Shown piece by piece: positions 25,102-33,635 of a stretch of DNA of 64,000 nucleotides. Origin of the DNA: CAZQXD01 sp964597315 (GTDB lineage Bacteria > Pseudomonadota > Gammaproteobacteria > Competibacterales > Competibacteraceae). The DNA is taken from assembly GCA_964597315.1 (NCBI GenBank), contig CAZQXD010000006.1, positions 41,105-105,104 on the forward strand. Reading direction: 5' to 3'. The notes beneath the pieces are model-generated. The model saw only the letters and a list, made by a program, of their open reading frames with translations, did no database searches and had not been told where the DNA came from. Made by a program: the position numbers and the translations under genes. Position 1 is the first letter of the stretch. Each line of letters begins with the position of its first letter.

Positions 25102-25521
25102 ATGAACCGATCTGATTTCAAGCATTGTGTCGAGCTACCGGTGCGCTGGGGCGATATGGACAGCCTTGGCCACGTCAACAATGTGCAATATCTACGTTAC
25201 CTGGAATCGGGTCGGGTGGCCTATGTGGAACAAGTCGTTGGAAGCAGCCTGTCGCTGGTTCTGGCGGACATTCAGTGCGCTTTCCGCCAGCAGTTGCACT
25301 ACCCTGTGACCATCGAGGTGCTAACCCGGATCAGCCGACTGGGACGCAGTAGCCTAGACGTGCTGGCGGCCATTTATCGCCAGGGCGAGGACCAGCCGGT
25401 GGCCACCTCCAAGGGGGTGATCGTCTGGTTCGACTTTCGGGAACAGCGCCCGGCCCCTATCCCGGAACAGGTGCGGAAAACAGTGCTGGCCTATGAGACC
25501 GTCACCCCGGACGGGGGTTGA
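25102..25521 (+). CDS. Acyl-CoA thioesterase, hotdog fold (FadM/YbgC-like)
   Basis: 139 residues, a typical single hotdog domain. VRWGDMDSLGHVNNVQYLRY holds the catalytic Asp (RWGDMD) and the HVNN motif of the 4-hydroxybenzoyl-CoA thioesterase group. It hydrolyses acyl-CoA in the cytoplasm; chain length is unknown. No ribosome-binding site lies next to the ATG; the nearest is upstream of the IS605-like scar. The frame is open back to 24997, so an upstream start is possible. The phasin-like gene follows in the same direction. Confidence 0.88.
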   Translation: MNRSDFKHCVELPVRWGDMDSLGHVNNVQYLRYLESGRVAYVEQVVGSSLSLVLADIQCAFRQQLHYPVTIEVLTRISRLGRSSLDVLAAIYRQGEDQPVATSKGVIVWFDFREQRPAPIPEQVRKTVLAYETVTPDGG

Positions 25522-25601
25522 CCAGGTCCCGACGGATTCCCACGGACTTTGAGGGAAGCCTGACACCTTCACACTATTGTAGCCATCTGGAGGATACAAC
25601 A

Positions 25602-26315
25602 ATGAATGCTGACGCCCTGAAGAGCTGGAACGAGGCCCAGAAGCGGCTTTGGGAAAGCCTATCCACCTCACTACCGGCCTTTCATCCCCCTGAGGGCATG
25701 GAAGCCTGGCGGGAAACCTATCTACACAATCTGGCGGCCTGGGAAGCGGCGGTCAAGGAGACCCTGGACATGCAAGCCCAGTGGATACGCCAATGGGCCG
25801 AGCGGGTGGGCGGCGAACGGAACACCCCCGAGGCGGTGGCCGAATGGACCCACCAAGTGGAAGAAGTGATGCAGCACTGGGTACACACCCAAAACCAACT
25901 CTGGGACAACTGGTTCCAGATGCTGCGCAACGGCGGCGCCCAATCGGGCGTGTCTCGCCCCGACGCCAAATCCGCCAATCCGCCGACGGCCCATCCCCGT
26001 CCGGTGGTCGGAGAATCCAAACCGGTGGCCCCTGCTAAACCGGCCCCCGCCCAGGCCCCCGAACCCCCTAAAGCGTCGGCTGCGGCCAGCGCCCCCAAGC
26101 CCAAGACGCCCCGCAAGAGCGCACCCCGCAAGAGCGCGCCTCGCAAAACCAGCACCGCTAAATCCAAAGCCGCCGCCCAGGAGCCGCCGACCAAACCCGC
26201 CCCCGTCAAAGCGACGTCCGAGCCGGCCAAGGCCCAGCCCGCAGCCAACCCCCCTCGGGACGCCCCGACCGCCGATCAGGGCCCGTCTGCGGAGCCAGCC
26301 GGGAAGCAGGAGTAG
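25602..26315 (+). CDS. Phasin-like protein with histone H1-like tail
   Basis: 237 residues. The N-terminal 115 are amphipathic helices rich in Trp and Gln (NEAQKRLWESLSTSLPAFHP; AWEAAVKETLDMQAQWIRQW), like phasins or the PhaE subunit of class III PHA synthase. The C-terminal half is a low-complexity Ala/Pro/Lys tail with repeated APRKS, as in the DNA-binding tail of PhaF. It probably coats storage granules and may tether them to the nucleoid; that is inference. GGAGG lies eight bases before the ATG. No PHA synthase gene is in the window. Confidence 0.65.
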   Translation: MNADALKSWNEAQKRLWESLSTSLPAFHPPEGMEAWRETYLHNLAAWEAAVKETLDMQAQWIRQWAERVGGERNTPEAVAEWTHQVEEVMQHWVHTQNQLWDNWFQMLRNGGAQSGVSRPDAKSANPPTAHPRPVVGESKPVAPAKPAPAQAPEPPKASAAASAPKPKTPRKSAPRKSAPRKTSTAKSKAAAQEPPTKPAPVKATSEPAKAQPAANPPRDAPTADQGPSAEPAGKQE

Positions 26316-26355
26316 GGCGGTCGGGCATCGCCCACTTCGGGGAAAGCCGGGGTCC

Positions 26356-27135
26356 CTACCCCCTCAGAAATTCCGGTCGAATATCCGCCAGGGCTGGGAA
26401 CTGTTCCCGGTACGCCAACAGTTCCTCCAGGTCTAACTCGGCGCTCACCGTCCCCTCCCCGTCCCCAGCGTCGGCCACCACCACGCCCCGGGGATCGACG
26501 ATCAGGCTGCGCCCGGAATAGGCCAGCCAGGGGTCTTTGCCGCAGCGGTTGACGCCGATCACCCAGGCTTGGTTCTCAATGGCCCGGGCCTGGAGCAGGG
26601 TCGTCCAGTGAGAGGTCCGGGCCGCTGGCCAGTTGGCGATCACTGTGAACAACTGGGCGCCCTGGCGCACGGCGTGACGGAACACCTCGGGAAACCGTAA
26701 GTCGTAGCAGACCAAGGGCGCCACCTTGATCCCCTCCCAGTCGAACACCAGCGGCCCGGTCCCGCCCGCGTACCATTTATCCTCCTTGGCGAAGGAGAAC
26801 GGATGGATTTTGGTATAGCGGGCCAGTTCCTCGCCATTGGGACCGAAAGTGACGCTCTGGTTCAGCCCCCGACCGTCGCCGCCGCGGTTGACCACGCCCC
26901 CCTGCACGTAGACCCCGAAATCCCGGGCAAGCCGGGCCATGAAGCCCTCGCTAGGCCGGGCCTGTCCCTCGTCCACCCGGGGCACTTTCATGCTGAAACC
27001 GGTGGAGAACATCTCCGCCAGCACCACCAGGGCGCCAGGACGGGGGCGGGCCTGCTCCACCAAGGCGCGGACCTGGCGGTGATTGGCCGACTTGTCCTCC
27101 CAGGCAATATCCACCTGACAGCCGATGATCCGCAT
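26356..27135 (-). CDS. Carbon-nitrogen hydrolase (omega-amidase YafV-like)
   Basis: 259 residues. The nitrilase-superfamily catalytic triad is visible: Glu in VLAEMFSTGF, Lys in YTKIHPF, and Cys in PLVCYDLRFPEVFR. The AEMFSTGF context matches E. coli YafV and mammalian NIT2 omega-amidases, which remove the amide from 2-oxoglutaramate or 2-oxosuccinamate. It is cytosolic. The ATG at 27135 (MRIIGCQVDIAWEDK) gives the family N-terminus. It is divergent from asnS. Confidence 0.85.
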   Translation of the reverse strand: MRIIGCQVDIAWEDKSANHRQVRALVEQARPRPGALVVLAEMFSTGFSMKVPRVDEGQARPSEGFMARLARDFGVYVQGGVVNRGGDGRGLNQSVTFGPNGEELARYTKIHPFSFAKEDKWYAGGTGPLVFDWEGIKVAPLVCYDLRFPEVFRHAVRQGAQLFTVIANWPAARTSHWTTLLQARAIENQAWVIGVNRCGKDPWLAYSGRSLIVDPRGVVVADAGDGEGTVSAELDLEELLAYREQFPALADIRPEFLRG

Positions 27136-27249
27136 GGACAATACCTCCGGGCTGCGCCGTCGTCGGCGGGGATTTGGCGAGTGGGCGGCAACTATGCCAC
27201 CATTTCGAAGCACTCGATACCGCGCTCACCTTAAGGAGACCCCTTGTCC

Positions 27250-28653
27250 ATGTCCACCGTTCATCCCATCAGCAACCTGCTGGGCGGCCAGGTGGCCGTC
27301 GGCCATCCGGTGACCGTCCGGGGCTGGGTACGCACCCGCCGGGACTCCAAGGCCGGGTTATCGTTTATCGCCATACACGACGGCTCCTGTTTCGACCCGG
27401 TGCAGGTGGTGGCTCCCAACACCCTGGACAACTACGCTACCGAGATCCAGCACCTGACCACCGGCTGCGCGGTCCTCGCCACCGGCGCCCTGGTGGCATC
27501 CCAGGGCAAGGGCCAGTCCGTGGAAATCCAGGCCGAGACGGTGCGGGTGCTGGGCTGGGTAGACGACCCGGAAACTTACCCGGTCTCCCCTAAGCGCCAC
27601 ACCTTCGAGTACCTGCGGGAGGTGGCCCATCTGCGCCCCCGCACCAACAGCATCGGCGCCATGGCCCGGGTGCGCCATTGCCTGTCCCAGGCCATCCACC
27701 GGTTTCTCCACGAAAACGGCTACCTGTGGGTCCACACCCCCATCATCACCGCCAGCGACTGCGAGGGGGCGGGAGAACTGTTCCGGGTCAGCGCCCTGGA
27801 CCTGGCTAACCTGCCCCGCACCGAGGCCGGTGGGGTGGATTTCTCCCGGGATTTCTTCGGCCGAGAGACCTTTCTCACCGTCTCCGGCCAACTCAACATA
27901 GAGTGCTATTGCCTGGCCCTGTCCAAGGTCTATACTTTCGGCCCCACGTTCCGGGCCGAAAACTCCAACACCAGCCGCCACCTGGCCGAATTCTGGATGG
28001 TGGAGCCGGAGCTAGCCTTCGCCGATCTTCAAGACAACGTGGACCTGGCCGAGGCCCTGCTGAAATACATTTTCCAGGCGGTGCTGGAGGAGCGGGCCGA
28101 CGATATGGCGTTTTTCGCCCAGCGCATTGAGAAAACCACCATTGAGCGCCTGGAACATATCATCCGCTCCCCTTTCGAGCGGCTGGACTACGGCGAGGCC
28201 GTGAAGATTCTGGAGCGCTCCGACAAGTCCTTCCAGTTTCCGGTCCGCTGGGGCCTGGACCTGCAATCGGAACACGAGCGCTATTTGGCCGAGGAGCATG
28301 TGGGTCGACCCCTGGTGGTGATGAACTACCCCAAGGAGATCAAGAGTTTTTATATGCGCCTTAACGACGATGAAAAAACCGTGGCAGCCATGGACGTGCT
28401 GGCCCCAGGGATCGGCGAGATCATTGGCGGCAGCCAGCGAGAGGAGCGCCTGGGGGTTTTGGACACCCGCATGGACGCCCTGGGCCTGGACAAACAATTC
28501 TATAGCTGGTACCGGGACCTACGCCGCTACGGCACCGTGCCCCACGCCGGCTTCGGGCTGGGCCTGGAGCGCACCGTGAGCTATGTGACCGGAATGAGCA
28601 ACGTCCGGGACGTGATTCCCTTCCCCCGCACCCCCGGCAACGCGGCCTTTTGA
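27250..28653 (+). CDS. asnS: Asparaginyl-tRNA synthetase
   Basis: 467 residues (E. coli 466). The OB-fold anticodon domain (VRGWVRTRRDSKAGLSFIAI) is followed by the class II core with motif 2 FRAENSNTSRHLAEFWMVEP and motif 3 GFGLGLERTVSYVTG. It charges tRNA-Asn in the cytoplasm. The ATG at 27250 lies 11 bases after AAGGAG; an in-frame TTG two codons earlier has tighter spacing and could be used instead. Confidence 0.97.
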   Translation: MSTVHPISNLLGGQVAVGHPVTVRGWVRTRRDSKAGLSFIAIHDGSCFDPVQVVAPNTLDNYATEIQHLTTGCAVLATGALVASQGKGQSVEIQAETVRVLGWVDDPETYPVSPKRHTFEYLREVAHLRPRTNSIGAMARVRHCLSQAIHRFLHENGYLWVHTPIITASDCEGAGELFRVSALDLANLPRTEAGGVDFSRDFFGRETFLTVSGQLNIECYCLALSKVYTFGPTFRAENSNTSRHLAEFWMVEPELAFADLQDNVDLAEALLKYIFQAVLEERADDMAFFAQRIEKTTIERLEHIIRSPFERLDYGEAVKILERSDKSFQFPVRWGLDLQSEHERYLAEEHVGRPLVVMNYPKEIKSFYMRLNDDEKTVAAMDVLAPGIGEIIGGSQREERLGVLDTRMDALGLDKQFYSWYRDLRRYGTVPHAGFGLGLERTVSYVTGMSNVRDVIPFPRTPGNAAF

Positions 28654-28772
28654 CCCTGGGGCAGCCGCGCATCCGGGGCCTTCAAGAGCGCCGATTGGGT
28701 CCGGCGGTGCAACGTCGGGCAGGGGGCGCGACCCACAAGCCCAGACCGTGATCCGATCGTGTGGCGTCTTGG

Positions 28773-28809
28773 AAAACAACACCCCGAACCGCTACCGGTC
28801 CGGGGTTGT
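28773..28809 (-). terminator. Rho-independent terminator of the small secreted protein gene
   Basis: On the minus strand ACAACCCCG, a loop, and CGGGG(t)GTTGT form a stem followed by TTTTCC. It begins 21 bases beyond the stop at 28830. Confidence 0.75.
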
Positions 28810-28829
28810 CGGGCCGAAACCCTGGGTGA

Positions 28830-29105
28830 TTAGATGGCCTTGGAATCGCGCTCATTAAAGCCGCGCTCGGCCACCATTACCTCGGCGCGGGGCGTCTGGC
28901 TGCCCACCGGGGCGCTGATCACGAAATTGACGCCCCGTTCGTTGTAGGCCGCCAAAGTGGCCTGCGTCGGCTGGTTGGCGCCAGTCGAACCGAGGGGAGC
29001 CTGGGCGATGACGTCAGGTCCACGGTCATTGAAAGACTCGGCCAGAACGGGGGCGCTCAGCGCCAAGGCGGAAGTCAGGGCGATCAGGCTAACGATGGTC
29101 TTCAT
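28830..29105 (-). CDS. Small secreted protein with repeated N-[DE]-R-G motifs
   Basis: 91 residues. A clear Sec signal (MKTIVSLIALTSALALSAPV, cut after LAE or VLA) leaves a mature protein of about 69 residues. It contains SFNDRGPDVIAQAP, AYNERGVNFVISAP and RGFNERDSK, three versions of one motif about 30 residues apart. There are no Cys residues and no known domain. It should be periplasmic or exported. AGAGG lies before the ATG, a sigma-54 promoter lies upstream and a terminator follows, so it is a complete single-gene unit. Confidence 0.8.
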   Translation of the reverse strand: MKTIVSLIALTSALALSAPVLAESFNDRGPDVIAQAPLGSTGANQPTQATLAAYNERGVNFVISAPVGSQTPRAEVMVAERGFNERDSKAI

Positions 29106-29172
29106 GGTATTTACCTCTTGCACGTTTCAGGTTGTCGGTTCAAAACGAGTCATAGTCGCTCTGAAGATAACT

Positions 29173-29192
29173 GGAGCAAGAGCTGTGCCAAA
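29173..29192 (-). promoter_or_regulatory. Sigma-54 promoter of the small secreted protein gene
   Basis: On the minus strand TTTGGCACAGCTCTTGCTCC has TGGCAC-N5-TTGC, with exactly ten bases between GG and GC: a near-perfect -24/-12 element. The start point would lie about 58 bases before the ATG at 29105. The region further upstream is AT-rich, as expected for activator access. Confidence 0.8.
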
Positions 29193-29358
29193 CCCTGACC
29201 ATCGTTTTTATTTTGAGATAAATCCATTATTTATCATTAACACAAAAAACATTCCAGGGTATAGGGGCGCGTGAGAAAGAACGTGCTGATCGAAACCCAT
29301 CGCCACGGTATAGAGTGGGACCACGGCATGTCGTGGTCCGCGCCACTGCCGAAAGCCG

Positions 29359-29862
29359 TCACCCCGTTCCGCCCGCCAGCGCCTCCAGGGCGGCCCCGTC
29401 AAGTCGCCACGCCGTCCAGGCATCCTTAGGGACCGCGCCAACCCGCTGGTACAAGGCGATAGCCGGTTCGTTCCAGTCCAGCACCGCCCAGTCCAGACGC
29501 CGACAGCCCCGTTCCACCGCCAGCCGCGCCAGCCAAGCCAGCATCACCCGGCCCAAGCCCTGGCCGCGCAGATCCGGGCGCACATAGAGATCTTCCAAAT
29601 ACAGCCCGGCCCGGCCCACGAACGTGGAGAAATTATGGAAAAACACCAGAAACCCGGCGGGCCGGTTCCGATATTCGGCAAGAACCACCTCCGCCGCCGG
29701 ACGCGGCCCGAACAGGCTGTCTCGGAGGTTATCCTCGGTGGCGGAAATTTCATGGGACAGGCGGGTGTATTCGCCCATCTCCTTGATCAGTTCCAGAATC
29801 AGCGCAACGTCGTCGGGCCGGGCGAAGCGCAGGCAAAAATCGGGTACGGACGTGGTTATCAA
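29359..29862 (-). CDS. GNAT family N-acetyltransferase
   Basis: 167 residues. Motif A is clear: LYLEDLYVRPDLRGQGLGRV, with R-G-Q-G-L-G as the acetyl-CoA pyrophosphate loop. It is followed by LDWAVLDWNEPAIALYQRVGA (motif B). The arrangement matches the spermidine/spermine or diamine acetyltransferase-like (SAT) branch. The TTG start at 29862 has GGAG eight bases upstream, within the end of mepA. The two genes are two bases apart and probably coupled. Confidence 0.85.
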   Translation of the reverse strand: MITTSVPDFCLRFARPDDVALILELIKEMGEYTRLSHEISATEDNLRDSLFGPRPAAEVVLAEYRNRPAGFLVFFHNFSTFVGRAGLYLEDLYVRPDLRGQGLGRVMLAWLARLAVERGCRRLDWAVLDWNEPAIALYQRVGAVPKDAWTAWRLDGAALEALAGGTG

Positions 29863-29864
29863 AA

Positions 29865-30728
29865 TTATTTCTCCAGCGGTTGCTCTTGCCAGCGGCCATC
29901 CAGCACGGTCTGGCAGGCCGTCGGCAGGGGTTTTTGCGGACGGGGCCGGGCTGGTGGATCGGGCGGCTGGTGGACCGCCTGGCGCTGTTGCTCCACCCAA
30001 CGGTCCAGGTCGGGGTCACAGCCGTCTCCGGCGGGCGGGTCATCCTGGGCCTCGCAAGCGCCCCCGATGGGACAGCGCAGCCGAACATGAAAATGCGCAT
30101 CGTGTCCCCACCAGGGGCGCAACCGGGCCAACCAAGATCGCCGCCCCTCGACGCGCCGGCACAGGGCCTGCTTGATGACCGGATTGACGAAAATCCGCTG
30201 CACCCGAGGGTCTTCGGACGCCAGCCGCAACAGCTCGGCGTAACGGGCCGACCAGAGCCGGTTCAACCGTCCGGCGGCGTGGTCCACCACCGAATCCATG
30301 GACAGGGACTCGGCCTGGGTGGCCGTCAACCCGGGTTTCGGCAGCAGGCGCAGCCAAATATCCACATCCAGCCCTGTCTGGTGGCTGCGATGGCCATGGG
30401 CCATGGGGCCGCCACGGGCTTGGGCCAGATCCCCTACCGCCAACCGCCCCCAGCCCCGACGCCGGGTTGCCGTGGCCAGATCCTGGATAAATGCCAGCAG
30501 CGCCGGATGGCCGTGGTGGCGGTTGCGGTGGGGGCGCATCACCTGAAACCCCCGCCCAACTAGGGGCAAGGTTCGAGCGCCGACGATACACCCGGCGCTG
30601 TAAAACCCCAGCACCCAGGCCGGTCCCGGATGGGGTTCGCTGACCCGGCTCCAGGGATTGGCGTCTGCCGGTACGGGGACGAGGAACAGCAACCCGCTCA
30701 AGGCGAAACAAGCCAATAGGATTTTCAT
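29865..30728 (-). CDS. mepA: Penicillin-insensitive murein endopeptidase
   Basis: 287 residues. After a signal peptide (MKILLACFALSGLLFLVPVP) it has the LAS-type zinc peptidase motifs: HRSHQTGLDVDIW (Zn His and Asp) and WGHDAHFHVRLRCP (the H-x-H pair). It cleaves D-Ala-meso-DAP cross-links in the periplasm. Length is close to E. coli MepA (274). It is followed by the GNAT gene two bases downstream, a pairing with no obvious function. Confidence 0.92.
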   Translation of the reverse strand: MKILLACFALSGLLFLVPVPADANPWSRVSEPHPGPAWVLGFYSAGCIVGARTLPLVGRGFQVMRPHRNRHHGHPALLAFIQDLATATRRRGWGRLAVGDLAQARGGPMAHGHRSHQTGLDVDIWLRLLPKPGLTATQAESLSMDSVVDHAAGRLNRLWSARYAELLRLASEDPRVQRIFVNPVIKQALCRRVEGRRSWLARLRPWWGHDAHFHVRLRCPIGGACEAQDDPPAGDGCDPDLDRWVEQQRQAVHQPPDPPARPRPQKPLPTACQTVLDGRWQEQPLEK

Positions 30729-30806
30729 GGGGTCGCCACGGGATTGAAATTGTCCGGCCATCCTGGAGTCGAAACACTACGCCAAGCCAAGACGGGATGC
30801 AAAACC

Positions 30807-31460
30807 ATGTCCGAGACTATCAACCCGCATCGGCGGCGGTTGCTGGGCGCCGCCACCGCCCTGCTGGGATTGGGCCTAAGCAGCGTACAGGCCCAACCCC
30901 TCCCCACCCCGCCCCAGACCCGAGGACCGTTCTATCCCCGCGACTTGCCCCTGGACCGGGACAACGACCTGGTGACCGTGGCCGGTCACGACGCCCAGGC
31001 CCAAGGCCGGATCAGCAATGTGGTGGGCCGGGTGCTGGACCAGCGAGGTCGGCCCTTGGCCCAGGCCCGGGTGGAAATCTGGCAGTGCGACGCCAACGGC
31101 CGCTACCACCACCCTGGGGACCGGCGAGATGTACCCCTGGACCCCCATTTTCAGGGTTACGGCCAGTTCATCACCGGCGCCGATGGGGGCTACCGGTTTC
31201 GCACCATCCAGCCAGTGCCTTACCCTGGCCGCGCGCCACACATTCATTTCGCCGTCAGCGGCCCGGGCTTCGGGCCTCTGGTCACCCAGATGTACGTGGC
31301 CGACGCCCCGGAGAACCAAGGGGATTTTCTGCTCAACAACATTCGCGATCCCGCTTTGCGGCGGCAGGTGCTAGTGGCGTTCACCCCGGACCCTGGGGGA
31401 GGGGATGAACTGCTGGCGCGGTTTGATGTTGTACTGGCGGCGGATGGGCGGTTTTCCTGA
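30807..31460 (+). CDS. Exported intradiol ring-cleavage dioxygenase-like protein
   Basis: 217 residues. The Tat-type leader RRRLLGAATALLGLGLSSVQA is followed by a protocatechuate 3,4-dioxygenase beta-type fold: RVLDQRGRPLAQARVEIWQC, Tyr in GRYHHPGD, Tyr in QGYGQF, and APHIHFAVS with the two iron His. All four non-haem Fe(III) ligands can be placed. Exported members of this family are common and their substrates are mostly unknown. It is divergent from mepA and stands alone, with no catechol pathway genes nearby. Confidence 0.85.
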   Translation: MSETINPHRRRLLGAATALLGLGLSSVQAQPLPTPPQTRGPFYPRDLPLDRDNDLVTVAGHDAQAQGRISNVVGRVLDQRGRPLAQARVEIWQCDANGRYHHPGDRRDVPLDPHFQGYGQFITGADGGYRFRTIQPVPYPGRAPHIHFAVSGPGFGPLVTQMYVADAPENQGDFLLNNIRDPALRRQVLVAFTPDPGGGDELLARFDVVLAADGRFS

Positions 31461-31520
31461 GTTCCGGGCGGCTGGAGCCAGGGCCAGCCTCCCTGTCATG
31501 ACCCTCGCCGTCGGCCTTTC

Positions 31521-32636
31521 TCACTCCGCCTTCTCCAGATCCTCCAGCACCGCCGCCAGAAACCGCCCGGCCTCGCCGCCGGTCACCGCCCGATGATCGA
31601 AGGTCAGGGACAGGGGCAATACCTTATGCACCGCTGGCTGGCCTTGGGCCGCCACCACTTTGGCATAGCTTCGCCCCGCCCCCAGAATGGCCACCGTGGG
31701 GGGCAGCACCACCGGGGTGGCGTGGCGACCGGCGATGGTGCCGAAGTTGGACAAGGTGATGGTATACCCCCGGAGTTGGTCCGGGGGTATTCGCCGGGAG
31801 TTGACCAACCCCTTGAGCGCCTCCAGGTCGCCCCGTAGTTGCTCAGGATCACGGCTGTCCACGTCCCGCAGCACCGCCACGAACAGCCCGTCGGGGCTGT
31901 CCACGGCCATCCCCAAATGCACGGCCTTGAGCAGTCGTCGGCCCACAGAGTAGCCATCGTACCAGGCGTTGAGGGCCGGCTCGGCCCGGCAACCGGCCAC
32001 CAGGGCGCGGATCAGCCGCGGGGTCACGTCGCCCCGGCCGCTCCAGGCGTCCACGTCGGCCTCGTCCACCAGGGTCACCGGCACCACCTCGGCATGGGCT
32101 TGGGCCATGTTCCGAGCCATGGCCCGGCGCACCCCCCGCAGCGGCTCCAGGGGACCGGCCTCTTTGAGGATCTTGGCGACCCGTTGCACGTCGGCGGCGG
32201 TGATCAGGCCATCGGGACCGCTGGGGGTGACCACCCCCAAGTCCACATCCAGACGCTGGGCCAAAGCCCGTACCGCCGGGGTGGCCTTGACGCTGACCCG
32301 GCCGCCCCGTGCGGTGCTGTCGGTACGGTCCCGGACCGTGCCCTTGGCGGACTCCAGGCTGCCCACCACGGTGCCGGTATCGGCCTTGGGCGCTGGGGCG
32401 TCGCCATCGGCGAATTCCACCAGAGGGTCGCCGATTCTCACCATCTCCCCCTCGGCCCCGAAGCGTTTGGCGATCCGACCGGCCCGGGGGGCGGGTATAT
32501 CGACGATGGCCTTGGCGGTCTCCACCGCCACCAGGGGCTGGTCCTGCTTGATCTCGGCCCCTTCCTCCACATGCCAGCGCACGATCTCGGCTTCGGCCAG
32601 ACCCTCGCCCAAATCCGGTAACTTAAAGATTTTCAT
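31521..32636 (-). CDS. Dihydrolipoamide acyltransferase (E2) of a 2-oxoacid dehydrogenase
   Basis: 371 residues. One lipoyl domain (VAVETAKAIVDIPAP has the lipoylated Lys, ETAKA), one E1/E3-binding domain (ATPAVRALAQRLDVDL), and a catalytic domain ending LSLTFDHRAVTGGEAGRFL (the H-x-x-x-D-G active site is DHRAVTGG here). The neighbouring genes suggest the branched-chain complex. The ATG at 32636 lies eight bases after GGAGG. The gap to E1beta is 15 bases. No E3 gene is in the window. Confidence 0.9.
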   Translation of the reverse strand: MKIFKLPDLGEGLAEAEIVRWHVEEGAEIKQDQPLVAVETAKAIVDIPAPRAGRIAKRFGAEGEMVRIGDPLVEFADGDAPAPKADTGTVVGSLESAKGTVRDRTDSTARGGRVSVKATPAVRALAQRLDVDLGVVTPSGPDGLITAADVQRVAKILKEAGPLEPLRGVRRAMARNMAQAHAEVVPVTLVDEADVDAWSGRGDVTPRLIRALVAGCRAEPALNAWYDGYSVGRRLLKAVHLGMAVDSPDGLFVAVLRDVDSRDPEQLRGDLEALKGLVNSRRIPPDQLRGYTITLSNFGTIAGRHATPVVLPPTVAILGAGRSYAKVVAAQGQPAVHKVLPLSLTFDHRAVTGGEAGRFLAAVLEDLEKAE

Positions 32637-32651
32637 GGGCATGCCCTCCGC

Positions 32652-33635
32652 TCAGGCAAATTCCAGTACGTCATGGGCCGCAGCCACGATTCGGCCAGTG
32701 TCGGGGCTATAAAATTCTTCCAGGCGTAGCAGCGGCATCACCGTGTCGTAGCCGGTCACCCGTCGCACCGGGGCCAGCAGACTCAACAGACCCCGCTCCG
32801 CCAGCAGAGCGGCGATCTCCGCGCCCACCCCGCCGCTACGGGCCGCTTCCTGGATGATCAGGCAGCGACCGGTCTTGGCCACCGAGTCCAGCAAGGTGTC
32901 GGCGTCCAGGGGCTTGAGGGTGGCCATATCCATGACCTCGGCGTCGATGCCCTCTTGCTCCAGGTGCTCGGCGGCGGCCAGGGCCTCCCGAACCATAGCC
33001 CCCCAGGCCACCAGGGTCAGGTCGGCGCCGGGGCGCAGCACAAAGGCCACATCCAAAGGCAGGGCCTGGCCGTCGTCCTCCACGGACTCCTTCATGGCTC
33101 GGTACACCCGGGTGGGTTCCAGAAAAATCACCGGGTCCGGGTCGCGGATGGCCGCCAGCAGTAGGCCATAGGCCCGGGCTGGAGACGAGGGAATGACCAC
33201 CCGCAGCCCTGGCACATGGGCGAACAGGGCCTCGACGCTCTCGGAGTGGTGTTCCGGGGCATGGATGCCGCCGCCGTTGGGGCTACGCAACACCATGGGA
33301 CAGGTGAGTCGGCCCTGGGTGCGGACCCGCAACCGGGAGGCGTGGTTGATGATCTGATCCATGGCCGGGTAGATAAACCCGCTGAATTGGATCTCCGCCA
33401 CCGGCTTCAGGCCCTGGGCGGCCATGCCCACCGCCAGACCGGCGATCAGATTCTCGGCCAGGGGGGTGTCTATCACCCGCTCGGCGCCGAAACGTTGTTG
33501 CAGGCCCGCAGTGGCCCGGAATACCCCACCGTTGACGCCCACGTCCTCCCCGAACACCAGCACCTCGGGATCGGCGGCCAGCTCCCAGGCCAAGGCCCGG
33601 TTTACGGCTTCCACAAGGGTCAGTTCTTCAGCCAT
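32652..33635 (-). CDS. 2-oxoacid dehydrogenase E1 beta subunit
   Basis: 327 residues, the standard length. It begins LTLVEAVNRALAWELAADPE and has FGEDVGVNGGVFRATAGL and the transketolase C-terminal domain ending RLEEFYSPDTGRIVAAA. It pairs with E1 alpha to decarboxylate the 2-oxoacid with thiamine diphosphate. The ATG at 33635 lies behind GGAGGTGA and overlaps the E1 alpha gene by eight bases. Confidence 0.93.
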   Translation of the reverse strand: MAEELTLVEAVNRALAWELAADPEVLVFGEDVGVNGGVFRATAGLQQRFGAERVIDTPLAENLIAGLAVGMAAQGLKPVAEIQFSGFIYPAMDQIINHASRLRVRTQGRLTCPMVLRSPNGGGIHAPEHHSESVEALFAHVPGLRVVIPSSPARAYGLLLAAIRDPDPVIFLEPTRVYRAMKESVEDDGQALPLDVAFVLRPGADLTLVAWGAMVREALAAAEHLEQEGIDAEVMDMATLKPLDADTLLDSVAKTGRCLIIQEAARSGGVGAEIAALLAERGLLSLLAPVRRVTGYDTVMPLLRLEEFYSPDTGRIVAAAHDVLEFA

